Assembly (NCBI GenBank): GCA_964019055.1
Contig: OZ025211.1
Location: 11,599,900 to 11,663,899, forward strand
Length of the DNA: 64,000 nt
Reading direction: 5' to 3'
From: Anthopleura xanthogrammica
Lineage: Eukaryota > Cnidaria > Anthozoa > Actiniaria > Actiniidae
The stretch's first letter is position 1. Each line of letters begins with the position of its first letter. Shown piece by piece: positions 21,801 through 35,197 of the stretch. The notes beneath the pieces are model-generated. The model saw only the letters and a list, made by a program, of their open reading frames with translations, made no database searches and was not told where the DNA came from. The position numbers and the translations under genes were made by a program.

Positions 21801-24800
21801 ATTGATTTGTTACGGTCTAACGCGATGGAAAGAGCTCCTTGAGAACGTCCTTACGCAGTAAAGAATCATCCAAGTGTTGAATGTTATTTTGGTATACACT
21901 TTTTTTTAAATTAACCATTTTCCTTTCATATTTTTTCCAAGAGCCACTGAGTGGCTCATCAAAGAACAGTACACTATAATATACACTTTGATAACAAGAT
22001 AATGTATCATAATTGAGAGCTGCCGTCCGGCAGTAAATCTTCCAAACTTCCATATAAGTAGTAAATTAATTCATTTTTTGCTTGAACTTGTTTCAGTTTC
22101 CCGTTGGCTATATTAAGAGGCAGCGTTCTTCGAGGTGATTCATGATTTCTTTTTTGAAGTTTGGCTTCAAGACGAAAGACCAAATTGGTCTAGTATTTCC
22201 ACATTCTTGCGAAAACCAAGTTCGAAGTTTGCTAGTAAAGTTTTTGAATTACCGAAGTTTGGACCAAACTCTAGAACTAAAGTGAAATCAAAACCCGCTG
22301 GTCAAAATTTTCAACTTCTTAACAGACTGAAAAGCTCACTAAATTCAATTCATTTTCACCAATAAACGGGCACTATATATGGAATATTTTTCTTTATTCT
22401 TGTGAATTTCTTTTTCTCGAAAGCTCGATTTTTTTGACACCAATGACTGCCGAAATATGTTGGTCAATACAGATATTGGATGGATTTTGCCTTGGATTTT
22501 GTTGATCGATTGGGAGTTGAATGTAGAAAATATGGAATAACCAACAAATAGTACTGTTCAAACGGTCTAGTGTCGTTTCAAAGGAATATCAAAAAGTCCA
22601 AAAATAGTGCTGCATTGATGTAATACGAGAACATTACATTTCGTACAAAGATAGTACTTTGGTAGAGACAGATTTCAACATGTGCAATGTCTGTTACATT
22701 TTCCTTTTTCTAGGTGGCTGCTTAACAAAGACTTTAAAGAGTCTTGACATCAATACTCAAGCACAATCCTGACATGTCTTTATCCAACATTTTAGTAAAT
22801 ATCAAAACTTCATTTTCCGTTTACTCAGAAGCTATTTTAAGACTATTTTAATAGGCTATATTCACGATAGATGAGACGCCATGTTGGTTTTCGCATTGTA
22901 ATGCAAACTAGTCACGTAGTTGCTGAGGGGGCAAACAACTTCAAATCAGAAACTTTCAGCTACTTTATTGATATAATTTGAATGTCTTCAAGTAATTAGG
23001 TGTAAACATTTTTATGAGAAATGAAATACTCGAATTACGACTGCTTTGGGCATTAGTTTAGAAAATAAACAGCTTTTAAAATTGTCCTTACACATTTGAT
23101 GTGTCAATTTATTCATTCTCGCGCAGAAGACACCGAGGGACAGCAGGGTTAGTTATAATTGAGCTTTCAGCATATTGTTTTGTTACGGTCTAATGCGGTG
23201 GAAAGAGCTCCTTGAGGCATTCTTACGTACTACAGAATCATCCAAGTATTGAATGTTTTTTTGGTATACACTTTTTTTAAATTAACCATTTTCCTTCCAT
23301 ATTTTTTCCAAGAGCCACTGAGTGGCTCATCAAAGAACAGTACACTATAATATACACTTTGATAACAAGAAAATGTAACATAATTGAGAGCTGCCGTCCG
23401 GCAGTAAATCTTCGAAACATCCATATAAGTAGTAAATTAATTCATTTTTGCTTGAACTTGTAAAGTTTTTGAATTACCGAAGTTTGGACCAAACTCTAGA
23501 ACTAAAGTGAAATCAAAACCCGCTGGTCAAAATTTTCAACTTCTTAACAGACTGAAAAGCTCACTAAATTCAATTCATTTTCACCAATAAACGGGCACTA
23601 TATATGCAATATTTTTCTTTATTCTTGTGAATTTCTTTTTCTCGAAAGCTCGATTTTTTTGACACCAATGACTGCCGAAATATGTTGGTCAATACAGATA
23701 TTGGATGGATTTTGCCTTGGATTTTGTTGATCGATTGGGAGTTGAATGTAGAAAATATGGAATAACCAACAAATAGTACTGTTCAAACGGTCTAGTGTCG
23801 TTTCAAAGGAATATCAAAAAGTCCAAAAATAGTGCTGCATTGATGTAATACGAGAACATTACATTTCGTACAAAGATAGTACTTTGGTAGAGACAGATTT
23901 CAACATGTGCAATGTCTGTTACATTTTCCTTTTTCTAGGTGGCTGCTTAACAAAGACTTTAAAGAGTCTTGACATCAATACTCAAGCACAATCCTGACAT
24001 GTCTTTATCCAACATTTTAGTAAATATCAAAACTTCATTTTCCGTTTACTCAGAAGCTATTTTAAGACTATTTTAATAGGCTATATTCACGATAGATGAG
24101 ACGCCATGTTGGTTTTCGCATTGTAATGCAAACTAGTCACGTAGTTGCTGAGGGGGCAAACAACTTCAAATCAGAAACTTTCAGCTACTTTATTGATATA
24201 ATTTGAATGTCTTCAAGTAATTAGGTGTAAACATTTTTATGAGAAATGAAATACTCGAATTACGACTGCTTTGGGCATTAGTTTAGAAAATAAACAGCTT
24301 TTAAAATTGTCCTTACACATTTGATGTGTCAATTTATTCATTCTCGCGCAGAAGACACCGAGGGACAGCAGGGTTAGTTATAATTGAGCTTTCAGCATAT
24401 TGTTTTGTTACGGTCTAATGCGGTGGAAAGAGCTCCTTGAGGCATTCTTACGTACTACAGAATCATCCAAGTATTGAATGTTTTTTTGGTATACACTTTT
24501 TTTAAATTAACCATTTTCCTTCCATATTTTTTCCAAGAGCCACTGAGTGGCTCATCAAAGAACAGTACACTATAATATACACTTTGATAACAAGAAAATG
24601 TAACATAATTGAGAGCTGCCGTCCGGCAGTAAATCTTCGAAACATCCATATAAGTAGTAAATTAATTCATTTTTGCTTGAACTTGTAAAGTTTTTGAATT
24701 ACCGAAGTTTGGACCAAACTCTAGGACTAAAGTGAATTCAAAACCCGCTGGTCAAAATTTTCAACTTCTTAACAGACTGAAAAGCTCACTAAATTCAATT

Positions 24801-27800
24801 CATTTTCACCAATAAACGGGCACTATATATGCATTATTTTTCTTTATTCTTGTGAATTTTTTTTTCTCGAAAGCTCGATTTTTTTGACACCAATGACTGC
24901 CGAAATATGTTGGTCAATACAGATATTGGATGGATTTTGCCTTGGATTTTGTTGATCGATTGGGAGTTGAATGTAGAAAATGTGGAATAACCAACAAAAT
25001 AGTACTGTTCAAACGGTCTAGTGTCGTTTGAAAGGAACATCAAAAAGTCCAAAAATAGTGCTGCATTGATGTAATACGAGAACATTAGTTTTCGTACAAA
25101 GATAGAACTTTGATAGAGACAGATTTCAACATGTGCAAAGTCTGTTACATTTTCCTTTTTCCAGGTGGCTGCTTAACAAAACTTTAAAGAGTATTGACAT
25201 CAATACTCAAGCACAATCCTAACATGTCTTTACCCAACATTTTAGTAAATATCAAAACTTCATTTTCCGTTTACTCAGAAGCCATTTTAAGACTATTTTA
25301 ATAGGCTATATTCACGATATATGAGACGCCATGTTGGTTTTCGCATTGTAATGCAGACTAGTCAGGTAGTTGCTGAGGGGGCAAACAACTTCAAATCAGA
25401 AAATTTCAGCTACTTTATTGATATAATTTGAATGTCTTCTAGTAATTAGGTGTAAACATTTTTATGAGAAATGAAATACTCGAATTACGACTGCTTTGGG
25501 CATTAGTTTAGAAAATAAACAGTTTTTAAAATTGTCCTTACGCATTTGATGTGTCAATTTATTCATTCTCGCGCAGAAGACACCGAGGGACAGCACGGTT
25601 AGTTATAATTGAGCTTTCGGCATATTGTTTTGTTACGGTCTAATGCGATGGAAAGAGCTCCTTGAGAACGTCGTTACGTACTACAATATCATCCAAGTGT
25701 TGAATGTTATTTTGGTATACACTTTTTTTTAAATTAACCATTTTCCTTCCATATTTTTTCCAAGAGCCACTGAGTGGCTCATCAAAGAACAGTACACTAT
25801 AATATACACTTTGATAACAAGATAATGTATCATAATTGAGAGCTGCCGTCCGGCAGTAAATCTTCCATATAAGTAGTAAATTAATTCATTTTTGCTTGAA
25901 CTTGTTTCAGTTTCCCGTTGGCTATATTAAGAGGCAGCGTTCTCTCAGGTGATTAATAATTTCTTTATTGAAGTTTGGCTTCAAGACGAAAGACCAAATT
26001 GGTCTAGTATTTCCACATTCTCGCGAAAACCAAGTTCGAAGTTTGCTAGTAAAGTTTTTGAATTACCGAAGTTTGGACCAAACTCTAGAACTAAAGTGAA
26101 TTCAAAACCCGCTGGTCAAAATTTTCAACTTCTTAACAGACTGAAAGGCTCACCATATTCAATTCATTTTCACCAATAAACGGGCACTATATATGCAATA
26201 TTTTTCTTTATTCTTGTGAATCTTTTTCTCTCGAAAGCTCGATTTTTTTGACACCAATGACTGCCGAAATATGTTGGTCAATACAGATATTGGATGGATT
26301 TTGCCTTGGATTTTGTTGATCGATTGGGAGTTGAATGTAGAAAATATGGAATAACCAATAAATAGTACTGTTCAAACGGTCTAGTGTCGTTTCAAAGGAA
26401 TATCAATAAGTCCAAAAATAGTGCTGCATTGATGTAATACGAGAACATTACATTTCGTACAAAGATAGAACTTTGATAGAGACAGATTTCAACATGTGCA
26501 ATGTCTATTAAATTTTCCTTTTTCCAGGTGGCTGCTTAACAAAGACTTTAAAGAGTCTTGACATCAATACTCAAGCACAATCCTGACATGTCTTTACCCA
26601 ACATTTTAGTAAATATCAAAACTTCATTTTCCGTTTACTCAGAAGCCATTTTAAGACTATTTTAATAGGCTATATTCACGATAGATGAGACGCCATGTTG
26701 GTTTTCGCATCGTAATGCAGACTAGTCACGTAGTTGCTGAGGGGGCAAACAACTTCAAATCAGAAAATTTCAGCTACTTTATTGATATAATTTGAATGTC
26801 TTCTAGTAATTAGGTGTAAACATTTTTATGATAAATGAAATACTCGAATTACGACTGCTTTGGGCATTAGTTTAGAAAATAAACAGTTTTCAAAATTATC
26901 CTTACACATTTGATGTGTCAATTTATTCATTCTCGCGCAGAAGACACCGAAGGACAGCAGGGTTAGTTATAATTGAGCTTTCGGCATATTGATTTGTTAC
27001 GGTCTAACGCGATGGAAAGAGCTCCTTGAGAACGTCCTTACGCAGTAAAGAATCATCCAAGTGTTGAATGTTATTTTGGTATACACTTTTTTTTAAATTA
27101 ACCATTTTCCTTTCATATTTTTTCCAAGAGCCACTGAGTGGCTCATCAAAGAACAGTACACTATAATATACACTTTGATAATAAGATAATGTATCATAAT
27201 TGAGAGCTGCCGTCCGGCAGTAAATCTTCCAAACTTCCATATAAGTAGTAAATTAATTCATTTTTTGCTTGAACTTGTTTCAGTTTCCCGTTGGCTATAT
27301 TAAGAGGCAGCGTTCTCTCACGTGATTAATAATTTCTTTATTGAAGTTTGGCTTCAAGACGAAAGACCAAATTGGTCTAGTATTTCCACATTCTTGCGAA
27401 AACCAAGTTCGAAGTTTGCTAGTAAAGTTTTTGAATTACCGAAGTTTGGACCAAACTCTAGAACTAAAGTGAATTCAAAACCCGCTGGTCAAAATTTTCA
27501 ACTTCTTAACAGACTGAAAAGCTCACCAAATTCAATTCATTTTCACCAATAAACGGGCACTATATATGCAATATTTTTCTTTATTCTTGTGAATCTTTTT
27601 CTCTCGAAAGCTCGATTTTTTTGACACCAATGACTGCCGAAATATGTTGGTCAATACAGATATTGGATGGATTTTGCCTTGGATTTTGTTGATCGATTGG
27701 GAGTTGAATGTAGAAAATATGGAATAACCAATAAATAGTACTGTTCAAACGGTCTAGTGTCGTTTCAAAGGAATATCAATAAGTCCAAAAATAGTGCTGC

Positions 27801-28620
27801 ATTGATGTAATACGAGAACATTACATTTCGTACAAAGATAGAACTTTGATAGAGACAGATTTCAACATGTGCAGTGTCTGTTACATTTTCCTTTTTCTAG
27901 GTGGCTGCTTAACAAAGACTTTAAAGATTATTGACATCAATACTCAAGCACAATCCTGACATGTCTTTACCCAACATTTTAGTAAATATCAAAACTTCAT
28001 TTTCCGTTTACTCAGAAGCCATTTTAAGACTATTTTAATAGGCTATATTCACGATAGATGAGACGCCATGTTGGTTTTCGCATCGTAATGCAGACTAGTC
28101 ACGTAGTTGCTGAGGGGGCAAACAACTTCAAATCAGAAAATTTCAGCTACTTTATTGATATAAATTTAATTTCTTCAAGTAATTAGGTGTAAACATTTTT
28201 ATGATAAATGAAATACTCGAATTACGACTGCTTTGGGCATTAGTTTAGAAAATAAACAGTTCTTAAAATTGTCCTTACGCATTTGATGTGTCAATTTATT
28301 CATTCTCGCGCAGAAGACACCGAAGGACAGCAGGGTTAGTTATAATTGAGCTTTCGGCATATTGTTTTGTTACGGTCTAATGCGATGGAAAGAGTTTCTC
28401 GAGGACGTCCTTACGTATTACAGAATAACCCAAGTGTTCAAGGTTATTTTGATATTTTTGTATACACTCATCAAGTGATATAACACTATAATATACACTA
28501 TGATAACTAGAAAATGTATCATTATCGAGAGTTGCCGTCAGTGAAGATTACAAACTTCCATAAAACTTATATATAAGTGCTTAAAAAATTCATTTTTGCT
28601 TGAACTTGTTTTAGTTTTTC
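18853..28620. repeat. Satellite array with 1.2-1.4-kb monomers and 5187-bp higher-order repeat
   Basis: The anchor GCAAACAACTTCAAATCAGA occurs at 18,853, 20,194, 21,558, 22,931, 24,156, 25,381, 26,745 and 28,118. Spacings after the first are 1364, 1373, 1225, 1225, 1364 and 1373. The 1225-bp monomers lack the same 148-bp piece. The series 1364-1373-1225-1225 sums to 5187 and then restarts, and matching positions 5187 bp apart look nearly identical. Monomers contain a palindrome (GAGCCACTGAGTGGCTC) and short ORFs of 64-83 codons that recur only because the DNA does. Confidence 0.93.
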
Positions 28621-29280
28621 GTTGGCTATATTGAGAGTCTGTGCAAAAGCTGAATTTTTTTGACTCCAATGGCTAGCGAGATATGTTGGTCATTGCAGAT
28701 ATTGGATGGAATTTGCCTTGGATTTTGTTTATCAATCACAAGTTGAATGTAGAAAATATGGAATAAAATAGTAATGTTCAAGATGATTGGTAAATTAGTT
28801 GAATTCGAAGGAATACCGGAAGTTGTGCTGCATTGCTGTGTAAGAAGAACGTTATTTTTCGTATAAAGATAAAACTTTGCTGGGAGGAAATCAGTGCCCG
28901 CTCTGTTAAATTTTCCTTTTTCCAGGTGGCTGCTTTACAAGGACTTTAAAGCCGCTATTGACGTCAATACTCAAGCACAATCCTGGCATGACATGACTCA
29001 ACATTTTAGTGAATATCAAAGCTCCACATGCCGCCGGTTTTATACCCTGCAGAGGCCATTTAAAGACTATTTTCAATTAAGATTGTTAAAATTTCTTTCG
29101 TGTTTCCGCTTATAAAATAAATTGAATAACATTCTTATGCTCAATATGGATAGAGATAACTTTGATAGAGCTTTAAAAAAATACATGAAAATTTACTATC
29201 AGAATGAACTGGAAATGATATTGAAAACAAACTAATATCATTACCCTTCTAGGCTCAGAGCTTTAACTAACTTTTTATAA
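28621..29280. repeat. Diverged satellite monomer upstream of copy B
   Basis: Sequence clearly related to the satellite (GGTGGCTGCTTTACAAGGAC near 28,925) but diverged. From about 28,890 it matches the upstream flank of copy A (from about 4020). Confidence 0.7.
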
Positions 29281-29960
29281 CAACACACTGATTGCCTTGA
29301 TCGTGCTTTTTTTGAAACATTGAAACATTTGAAACAGAAAACTAGGGTTCGAAATTGTGAACTGTGCATGTGTACATGTTGCATCATTTTCTGCGTTAAT
29401 TCAATTCTTGGGGTGCAACCACGTGACTCAAAATCCCTTGAGATATAAACAACAATGAAACAGCCACCATCTTGGTTGATATAACAAGAGAATTTTGATG
29501 AGAAATGCTTGTCTAAAAACGAAACATACACCCAAAGAATTGAAAAAAAATTTTTTTGCAGCTTATATTCAACGTGAGTTTAAAAAAAGAGCAATATATA
29601 AGTCTTTTGTACGATTTATTGCACACCAATTTTATTATTATTTCTTTCCCCTTCGGTTTCATACCATTATAAATACAATACAATCTCCTAAATTGGATGC
29701 GTCATTCTTTTTCCCTTCACGAATGTTACTTTTGTTCGTCAACAAAACGAAAATAGCATGGAACACGGAAAAAATATTGAATTGAATTCAGGCCTGGTTG
29801 GTTAACTGAGTGGTTTAAATGCACTTAACATTGGCGGTGCTTTCAAAACTATTCAAAGTCCTTGAAGTGGATAAATAATGGAACTATTGAACCTAAACTT
29901 GGCCTTTTTAAATCGACTGTATGATTTCATGGGAGATTGAGATTTAAAATTTTGCCGTCA
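29281..29960. other. Upstream flank of copy B
   Basis: Shared in patches with 4395-5190 before copy A (for example TTCTTGGGGTGCAACCACGT at about 29,405 and 4522). No gene is seen. The shared part nearest the gene is the likely promoter region. Confidence 0.55.
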
Positions 29961-29964
29961 CTGT

Positions 29965-29972
29965 TATAAAAG
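29965..29972 (+). promoter_or_regulatory. TATA box of gene copy B
   Basis: TATAAAAG lies 51 bases before the ATG, in the same block as in copy A. Confidence 0.7.
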
Positions 29973-30022
29973 GCCAACCTTTTCCCATCTAAATCAGTTG
30001 GGTTGGCGAAAGCATTGCAATC

Positions 30023-32569
30023 ATGTCGTTCAAGCTCGCACTCCTGTTTGTCGTTTGTTTCCTTGCCTTAGCTGGAGCTATTCCAGTTGAGAAGACTGAA
30101 GACGAAGACACCAAACAACCTGAGCCTCTTGCTGCAGAACCTGAGAAAGAAGCCCCAGAAGAGGATCCTGCTCCTGGTATGTCTTTCTATCTCTTTGATC
30201 ACTTTTTGCTCTCTAAGGAGTGTTGTAGTATGAGTTCTGGTCCCGCCTTGCCGCTCGGCTTCGATTCCTAGTCTCGGCATCCATACGTGAGCAAAGTTTA
30301 TTGGGTTTTCCCTTAATTTGAGAGTTTGGTTCTCCGATTTTAATTTCTTCCTCTGCAAAACTCTCACAATTTAAATTCGGTATTTGAGCTAGTCCGTCTT
30401 TGGCCAACTTAAATCAACCCAAAGGTTGTTTCATGATTCAATGCAATATTCAGTAATGCGTGTTAGTTTGGAATGGCTTGCCACAATTTTCTTTTATCTG
30501 GACAAGCAACATTTGATAAAAACAATCAGACTTTCTGTACATTTCTATTAATATATGCTCACTTAATTTTTCGACATTTTTTTTAGAAGATAACGAAGAT
30601 GAAAATGAAAGTGAAGACCAAAGCCAGGAGGACATCAATAATGTAGACAAAGAAGACGAAGAGGAGCCCGAGGCGGATGACAAGGAAGGTAATGATTGGA
30701 TCAGCTAATTTAAGGTGACTCCAACGTAATTTGGAGTGGTTGTCGTGATTTTTTTAAGTCGCTCGTTTTGCATACAAAATACTCGGATATTTCCGAATTT
30801 AGCACATCTAGTAGCTCACACATTTAGGCTTTTAACAGTGTATTCAAAAATAATTTTTGAATACACTGTGGTTATACGGGACGATTTCCTAACAATGATG
30901 TTTCATAATTCTGTCCTCCTTCTTCACACAAAAATCGATCGATTTCCTTAAAAACTTCAGATTCTTGGTAAATGGATTGACATAATTTTATCTGCCGAGT
31001 TTAGAGAAAATCTATGGACTGCGCAACGAAAATAGCCTAAGAATTAACTATAAAAATAATGCATCGATAGATTTCCTCCAACTCGAGGAAATCAAAATTG
31101 GGAGTTTTTCGAATTCATATAAAATTATTTTGGAGGCAGAGATGACTTGAATTTTTGGAAAATGAGTTTCTTTAGTTTCGGTTCAGCGCGCATAATTTCT
31201 AACGCACACAAATCGCGTTGAAAGTTATACAAAATGAAAACGCATTAGTGTAGACGTGTTTTTCGCATCCTGTTTTCAAGTCAAACCCACTCAAGTGTTT
31301 CTATTGAGATTTCAATTTGTTGTGGGAGATGGGATTTCGATGTTTGTTTTGAAACCTGATTGCTTTGAAAATTGTGGTTTTTAAAATAAAATGTGGGCTT
31401 GACCGCTTTAGTTAAAATTACTAACTGAGGAATGGAATACATTCACGTGTGATCAAATTAATAATTTACATGTATTCTGAGTCGATCAGGATCAGGGTTA
31501 GTTTTAGTGACTGCATTTTTGATTTGTTTATAGAAGAACCAGAGAACGAAGTAGAGGCGAAGGAAGAAGACGAAAACGGTAAGAATGCATCAAATCAAAA
31601 ACTACTTGAGAAAAGAGAAATAAAAACAGAATGAAATGAAAACAGCAGAAGTGAAAAGAAAATGAAAAGGAAAAATATAAAACAAAAATCAATTAAGAAG
31701 ATTGAAAATATTAAGTATGGATGGAGAGTTGGATGGGTGGGGGATGGGATAGTGGATGGGATAGTGAATGGAATAGTGGTTGGGATAGTTGATGGGATAG
31801 TGGATGGGATAGTTGATGGGATAGTGGATGGGATAGTAGAAATATTAAGTTTGGATGGAGGGTTGGATGAAGGGGTGGAAGGGATAGTGGATGGAATACT
31901 AGGTGGAATAGTGCCTGGATAAGATAGTGTATGGAATAGTGGATGGGATAGTGGAAGGATGGAAGGGCGGTGGAATAATGGGTGGAGGGGATAGTGAAAG
32001 GATGAGATAGTGGATGGATGGAAGGACGGGTGGGATAGGATGGGCCGAGTTTCGGTGGATGGTTGGATCGGTTGATAAATGGGAAAGTAAATGGATAATT
32101 GCATTGATGGAGTTTCCCTAATAACATTATAATTGTTGCCGCAAAATCAATGTTTTCATATGTTTTAGATGTCGTTAAACGTGGTCGTCGCTATGGCCAT
32201 GGCCACCCACGCTGCAAATATTTGCGGAGGAGATCTAGAAGACGTAGATGTCGCTACAGGTTACGTTGTACTGGGAGCTACCTCCGAGGTGGAGTTCGCT
32301 GCTGTCGTAAAATCCGTCACTGCGGTTATTACTGGCATAGAGTGAGAATCTGTCAGATCTGTCGCCGAAGTTGCCCTCGAGTATGCAGAATGAAAAGGCG
32401 ACGAGTCTGCCAACTTGTTCGCGGAAAGTGTGTCTGGAGACACAGGGGTAGAGGTAGATACTACCGAAGATACCAGTACTGCCCTTATAAAAATCATTGC
32501 CGCTATATATCCTATAAGTTCTGCCAAATTCGCTGTACCCCATACAGATGCTACTATCCAAGAGGATAA
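30023..32569 (+). CDS. Secreted acidic-pro / Arg-Tyr-Cys-rich cationic protein, copy B
   Basis: Exons 30,023-30,176, 30,587-30,688, 31,534-31,578 and 32,169-32,569, all introns phase 1, give 233 residues. Signal peptide and exon 1 are nearly identical to copy A. Exon 2 is 34 codons (five fewer than A) and has a few neutral or hydrophobic changes (Ile, Asn, Val) in the acidic run. Exon 3 is identical in protein to A. Exon 4 begins Asp-Val-Val-Lys-Arg, then has a Gly/His-containing insertion not in A or C, and keeps all 17 cysteines and the C-terminal Tyr-Tyr-Pro-Arg-Gly. It is the most diverged of the three in the mature part (for example Met-Lys-Arg-Arg-Arg where A has Tyr-Arg-Tyr-Arg-Arg). 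The frame and splice sites are intact, so the gene is probably functional. Function is unknown, as for copy A. Confidence 0.88.
31722..32085 (+). repeat. GGATGGGATAGT minisatellite in intron 3 of copy B
   Basis: Units of about 12 bp, such as GTGGATGGGATA, in the same place as in copies A and C. ORFs through it (Ile-Pro-Ser-Thr repeats on the minus strand) come from the period. Confidence 0.88.
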
Positions 32570-32893
32570 CTTGAAACTATTACCAGGAATAGTCGAACCC
32601 AATCGCCCATGGAACGACCGATGTTTTTGATACTAAGTTAAACTGTTGTTATTATGTGAGTTATATAGATATAACTGTCAAACAATATTTCCACGCATCA
32701 TTTTGAGATATCATTTTGCCCCTGAAAAAATTCTTGTTTTTTTTTTGTTTTTTTTAATTTAGAAATACATTTGTATCGTAAATAACTGAATTTGTATTCA
32801 TTCTACCCAGTTATAAGATCTTTAAGGTTTTTGGCAATGATTTAGTCATAAGGTAACACTTTTGCATTAAGGATTGATTAGTTTTTAAATTAA

Positions 32894-32899
32894 AATAAA
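32894..32899 (+). terminator. Probable polyadenylation signal of copy B
   Basis: The first AATAAA after the stop. The signal used by A and C is AATACA here. If this site is used, the 3' UTR is about 150 bases longer. Confidence 0.4.
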
Positions 32900-33025
32900 A
32901 TACATGTTCATGGATCATTCAAAAAGGTCGACTCATGATTCCCTTCTTGATTTTATTTCTTGTTTTCTTCTTCTTTTTCTTCTCGCCTTCTTTTGTTTTT
33001 CTTTCTTTCTTTATAATGATCATCA

Positions 33026-33665
33026 TCAAAATAAACATCATCATCATCATCATCATCGTTGAGCATCATCATAATCATCATCATCATCATCATCATCATC
33101 ATTAGGGCTGTCCACAAGTTGCTCCAAAAAGTCCAAAAAGTTGCTCATAATTTCTTAAAAAGTTGCTCAAAAGTTGCTCAAAAAATTAAAAAGTTGCTCA
33201 AAAGTTGCTCAAAAATCTAAAAGTTGCTCAAAAGTTGCTCCAAAAAAAATTCAAATTTGCAATCTATTTAATGATTTCATATCATAGAATTGGGTCAGCT
33301 TTAATAGTTATTATTACCATTCCCCATTATCATCATTATTTCAATGTTCGTGAGTTTCGTCGGCCATTTTGTTTTCTATTTTAAATTTTCCAACCGCTGA
33401 CCAGCACATGCGTAGTCAATTTACCACAGGAAGACCACTTCTTCAGTGTATAATATCAAACAAAAATTACAAATCAGTATACACAGTTAAAAAAACCCTC
33501 TTGTTTTGCTCTTATTCGACCTGCTGATGGGTTTGAGTTCATGTAGGAGTAAAAAAAAAGAAAACAAAAGTTGTTCAAAAATGAAAAAGTTGCTTTCAAG
33601 TGGAAAAGTTGCTCCAAATCGGAAAAGTTGCCCAAAAGTTGCCGAGCAACTTGTGGACAGCCCTG

Positions 33666-33752
<87 letters not shown>
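33026..33752. repeat. CAT microsatellite downstream of copy B, split by a MITE
   Basis: (CAT)n at 33,026-33,103 and 33,665-33,752 on either side of a TIR element. It is the equivalent of the arrays after copies A and C. Confidence 0.9.
33104..33664. mobile_element. MITE with 21-bp TIRs inside the CAT array
   Basis: AGGGCTGTCCACAAGTTGCTC (33,104-33,124) is mirrored exactly at 33,644-33,664. Inside are many AAAAGTTGCTC sub-repeats near both ends and no ORF of note. The short TIR with sub-terminal motif repeats resembles hAT-type MITEs; the target duplication is unreadable inside the triplet array. Confidence 0.8.
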
Positions 33753-33753
<1 letters not shown>

Positions 33754-34793
33754 ACAAGTGTTCTATATATATTTCATAGCGACACAAGCGAGAAAAGCGT
33801 TTGCGCATGTGTGCCTTTCCGCACGCTTTCCAAGAATTTACAAGAGTTTTGGTGAGAAAATAGATTTTTGTTTTCTCCGAGTATAAAAAAACAATTCGTG
33901 GGTATACTTTTGTGAGACCAAGATACTGTATTAATAAAGACAATGTGAAAGAATTAGTCTTAAGTTTCAAGAACTGACTCTAAGTTTTGGTATTTTGTAA
34001 AGACTATTCTTCAGGCAAGTGTGAAAGTCAAATGTTCATATTTTTACAATAGCACTTTTGACTAATTTGCATACGGACTTAGAACATGCGCAGACGTTTT
34101 TCACGCGCGTCTTTCATAGCATCAGGGAAGTACTATGAAGTACTATCATTGTATTCCACTAATTAGGGCTTTCGTATTAGTAATACAATACGCTTATCAG
34201 GCTCATAGCATTGTCCACAAGCTAAATATAGGTGAAACAGTTAATATAGTAGGTCCTGAATTTACAACTTTTAATATGATATATTTATTTAGGCACTGCC
34301 TAAAAGCGGAGCTCCCATAAATAGTATATATAGTGCTAAATACGTGACAATTGTGTGACGCGGCATAACGCCGGTTACGAAACAGCGTGACCACTTCTTC
34401 TGATTTTACAAGAAGGAAAAACTGGAAGAAATTCATTATTTTAAGCCTTCAAAAGCATTCAATTCAAAGAAAAATAATTTTAGATCATAGAATATAAGAA
34501 TATATGTATAGAACAAAGGATTTTATTCAGCAAATGTTAAGTTAAAAGATTTTTTTTATGTGAAAAGTGAACTACACTGAAAATTGTCGAAAAATATTAG
34601 AAGCTTACATTCAGTTGAACAAGAGACAGATCATTAATGCAAGATAATAATTTTCTTTGTTAGTGATTGGTCTTTGAAAAGTTTTTTCAGAATCTATTCT
34701 TAATTAACTTATCTAGTGAAAAAACTTACAAGAACATAAGTTTAAGGACGTTCGCGGGCATTGTTTATGCGCATCCGGCTGTTTTTTGCATTT
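33753..34793. other. No gene seen
   Basis: AT-rich spacer with short uninformative ORFs. Confidence 0.5.
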
Positions 34794-34981
34794 AGCCTGC
34801 GTGGCCAGGCTCCTCGTGGGGGATTGGGGAGAGGAGGGAGGGGAGGGGGGAGAGGAGGAAGGAGAGCCTGCAAGCAACCCCCAGGTTTTTTGATAACCCG
34901 CGGCCGCCAGAGGCCGCGAATTTCTATTGGTCGAATTATTTGATTGACATATCTAAGTTTTCATACCTAACAAATTTCAAT

Positions 34982-35197
34982 ATGGCTGCCGGTAATCGAG
35001 CGAATGATATATTTACTCATCTAAAAAGAGAACAAGAAGAAGCTGTAAGAGCACTTTTAGCAGGAAAAGACGTGTTGACTGTACTTCCAACTGGCTTTGG
35101 AAAGAGTAGGATTTTTGAAGCCTTTGCAAGGCTAAAAGATTCAGAAAAAAATGGCCGCGTTGTGGTCCTCGTTGTTGCTCCTTTGACGAGTATGATC
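34982..35197 (+). pseudogene. SF2 (RecQ/DEAD-like) helicase N-terminal fragment
   Basis: From an ATG at 34,982 the frame shows a Q-motif-like start (LKREQEEAVRALLAGKDVL), a Walker A of the form PTGFGKS, and VVLVVAPLTSMI, the order found at the start of RecQ-like helicases. After about 35,197 homology ends and the frame runs through antisense zinc-finger sequence. Motif II and all later motifs are missing, so it cannot be an active helicase. It lies within the TIRs and is element cargo rather than a host gene. Confidence 0.7.

Noticed and set aside
20762..27552. Repeated 76-codon and 78-codon ORFs in the satellite
   Set aside because: They recur because the satellite DNA is nearly identical between units; there are no domains, and the deleted monomers lose them.
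31595..32127. Ile-Pro-Ser-Thr and Leu-Ser-His-Pro repeat ORFs, antisense to copy B
   Set aside because: Minisatellite in intron 3; an equivalent occurs in copy C as a period artefact.
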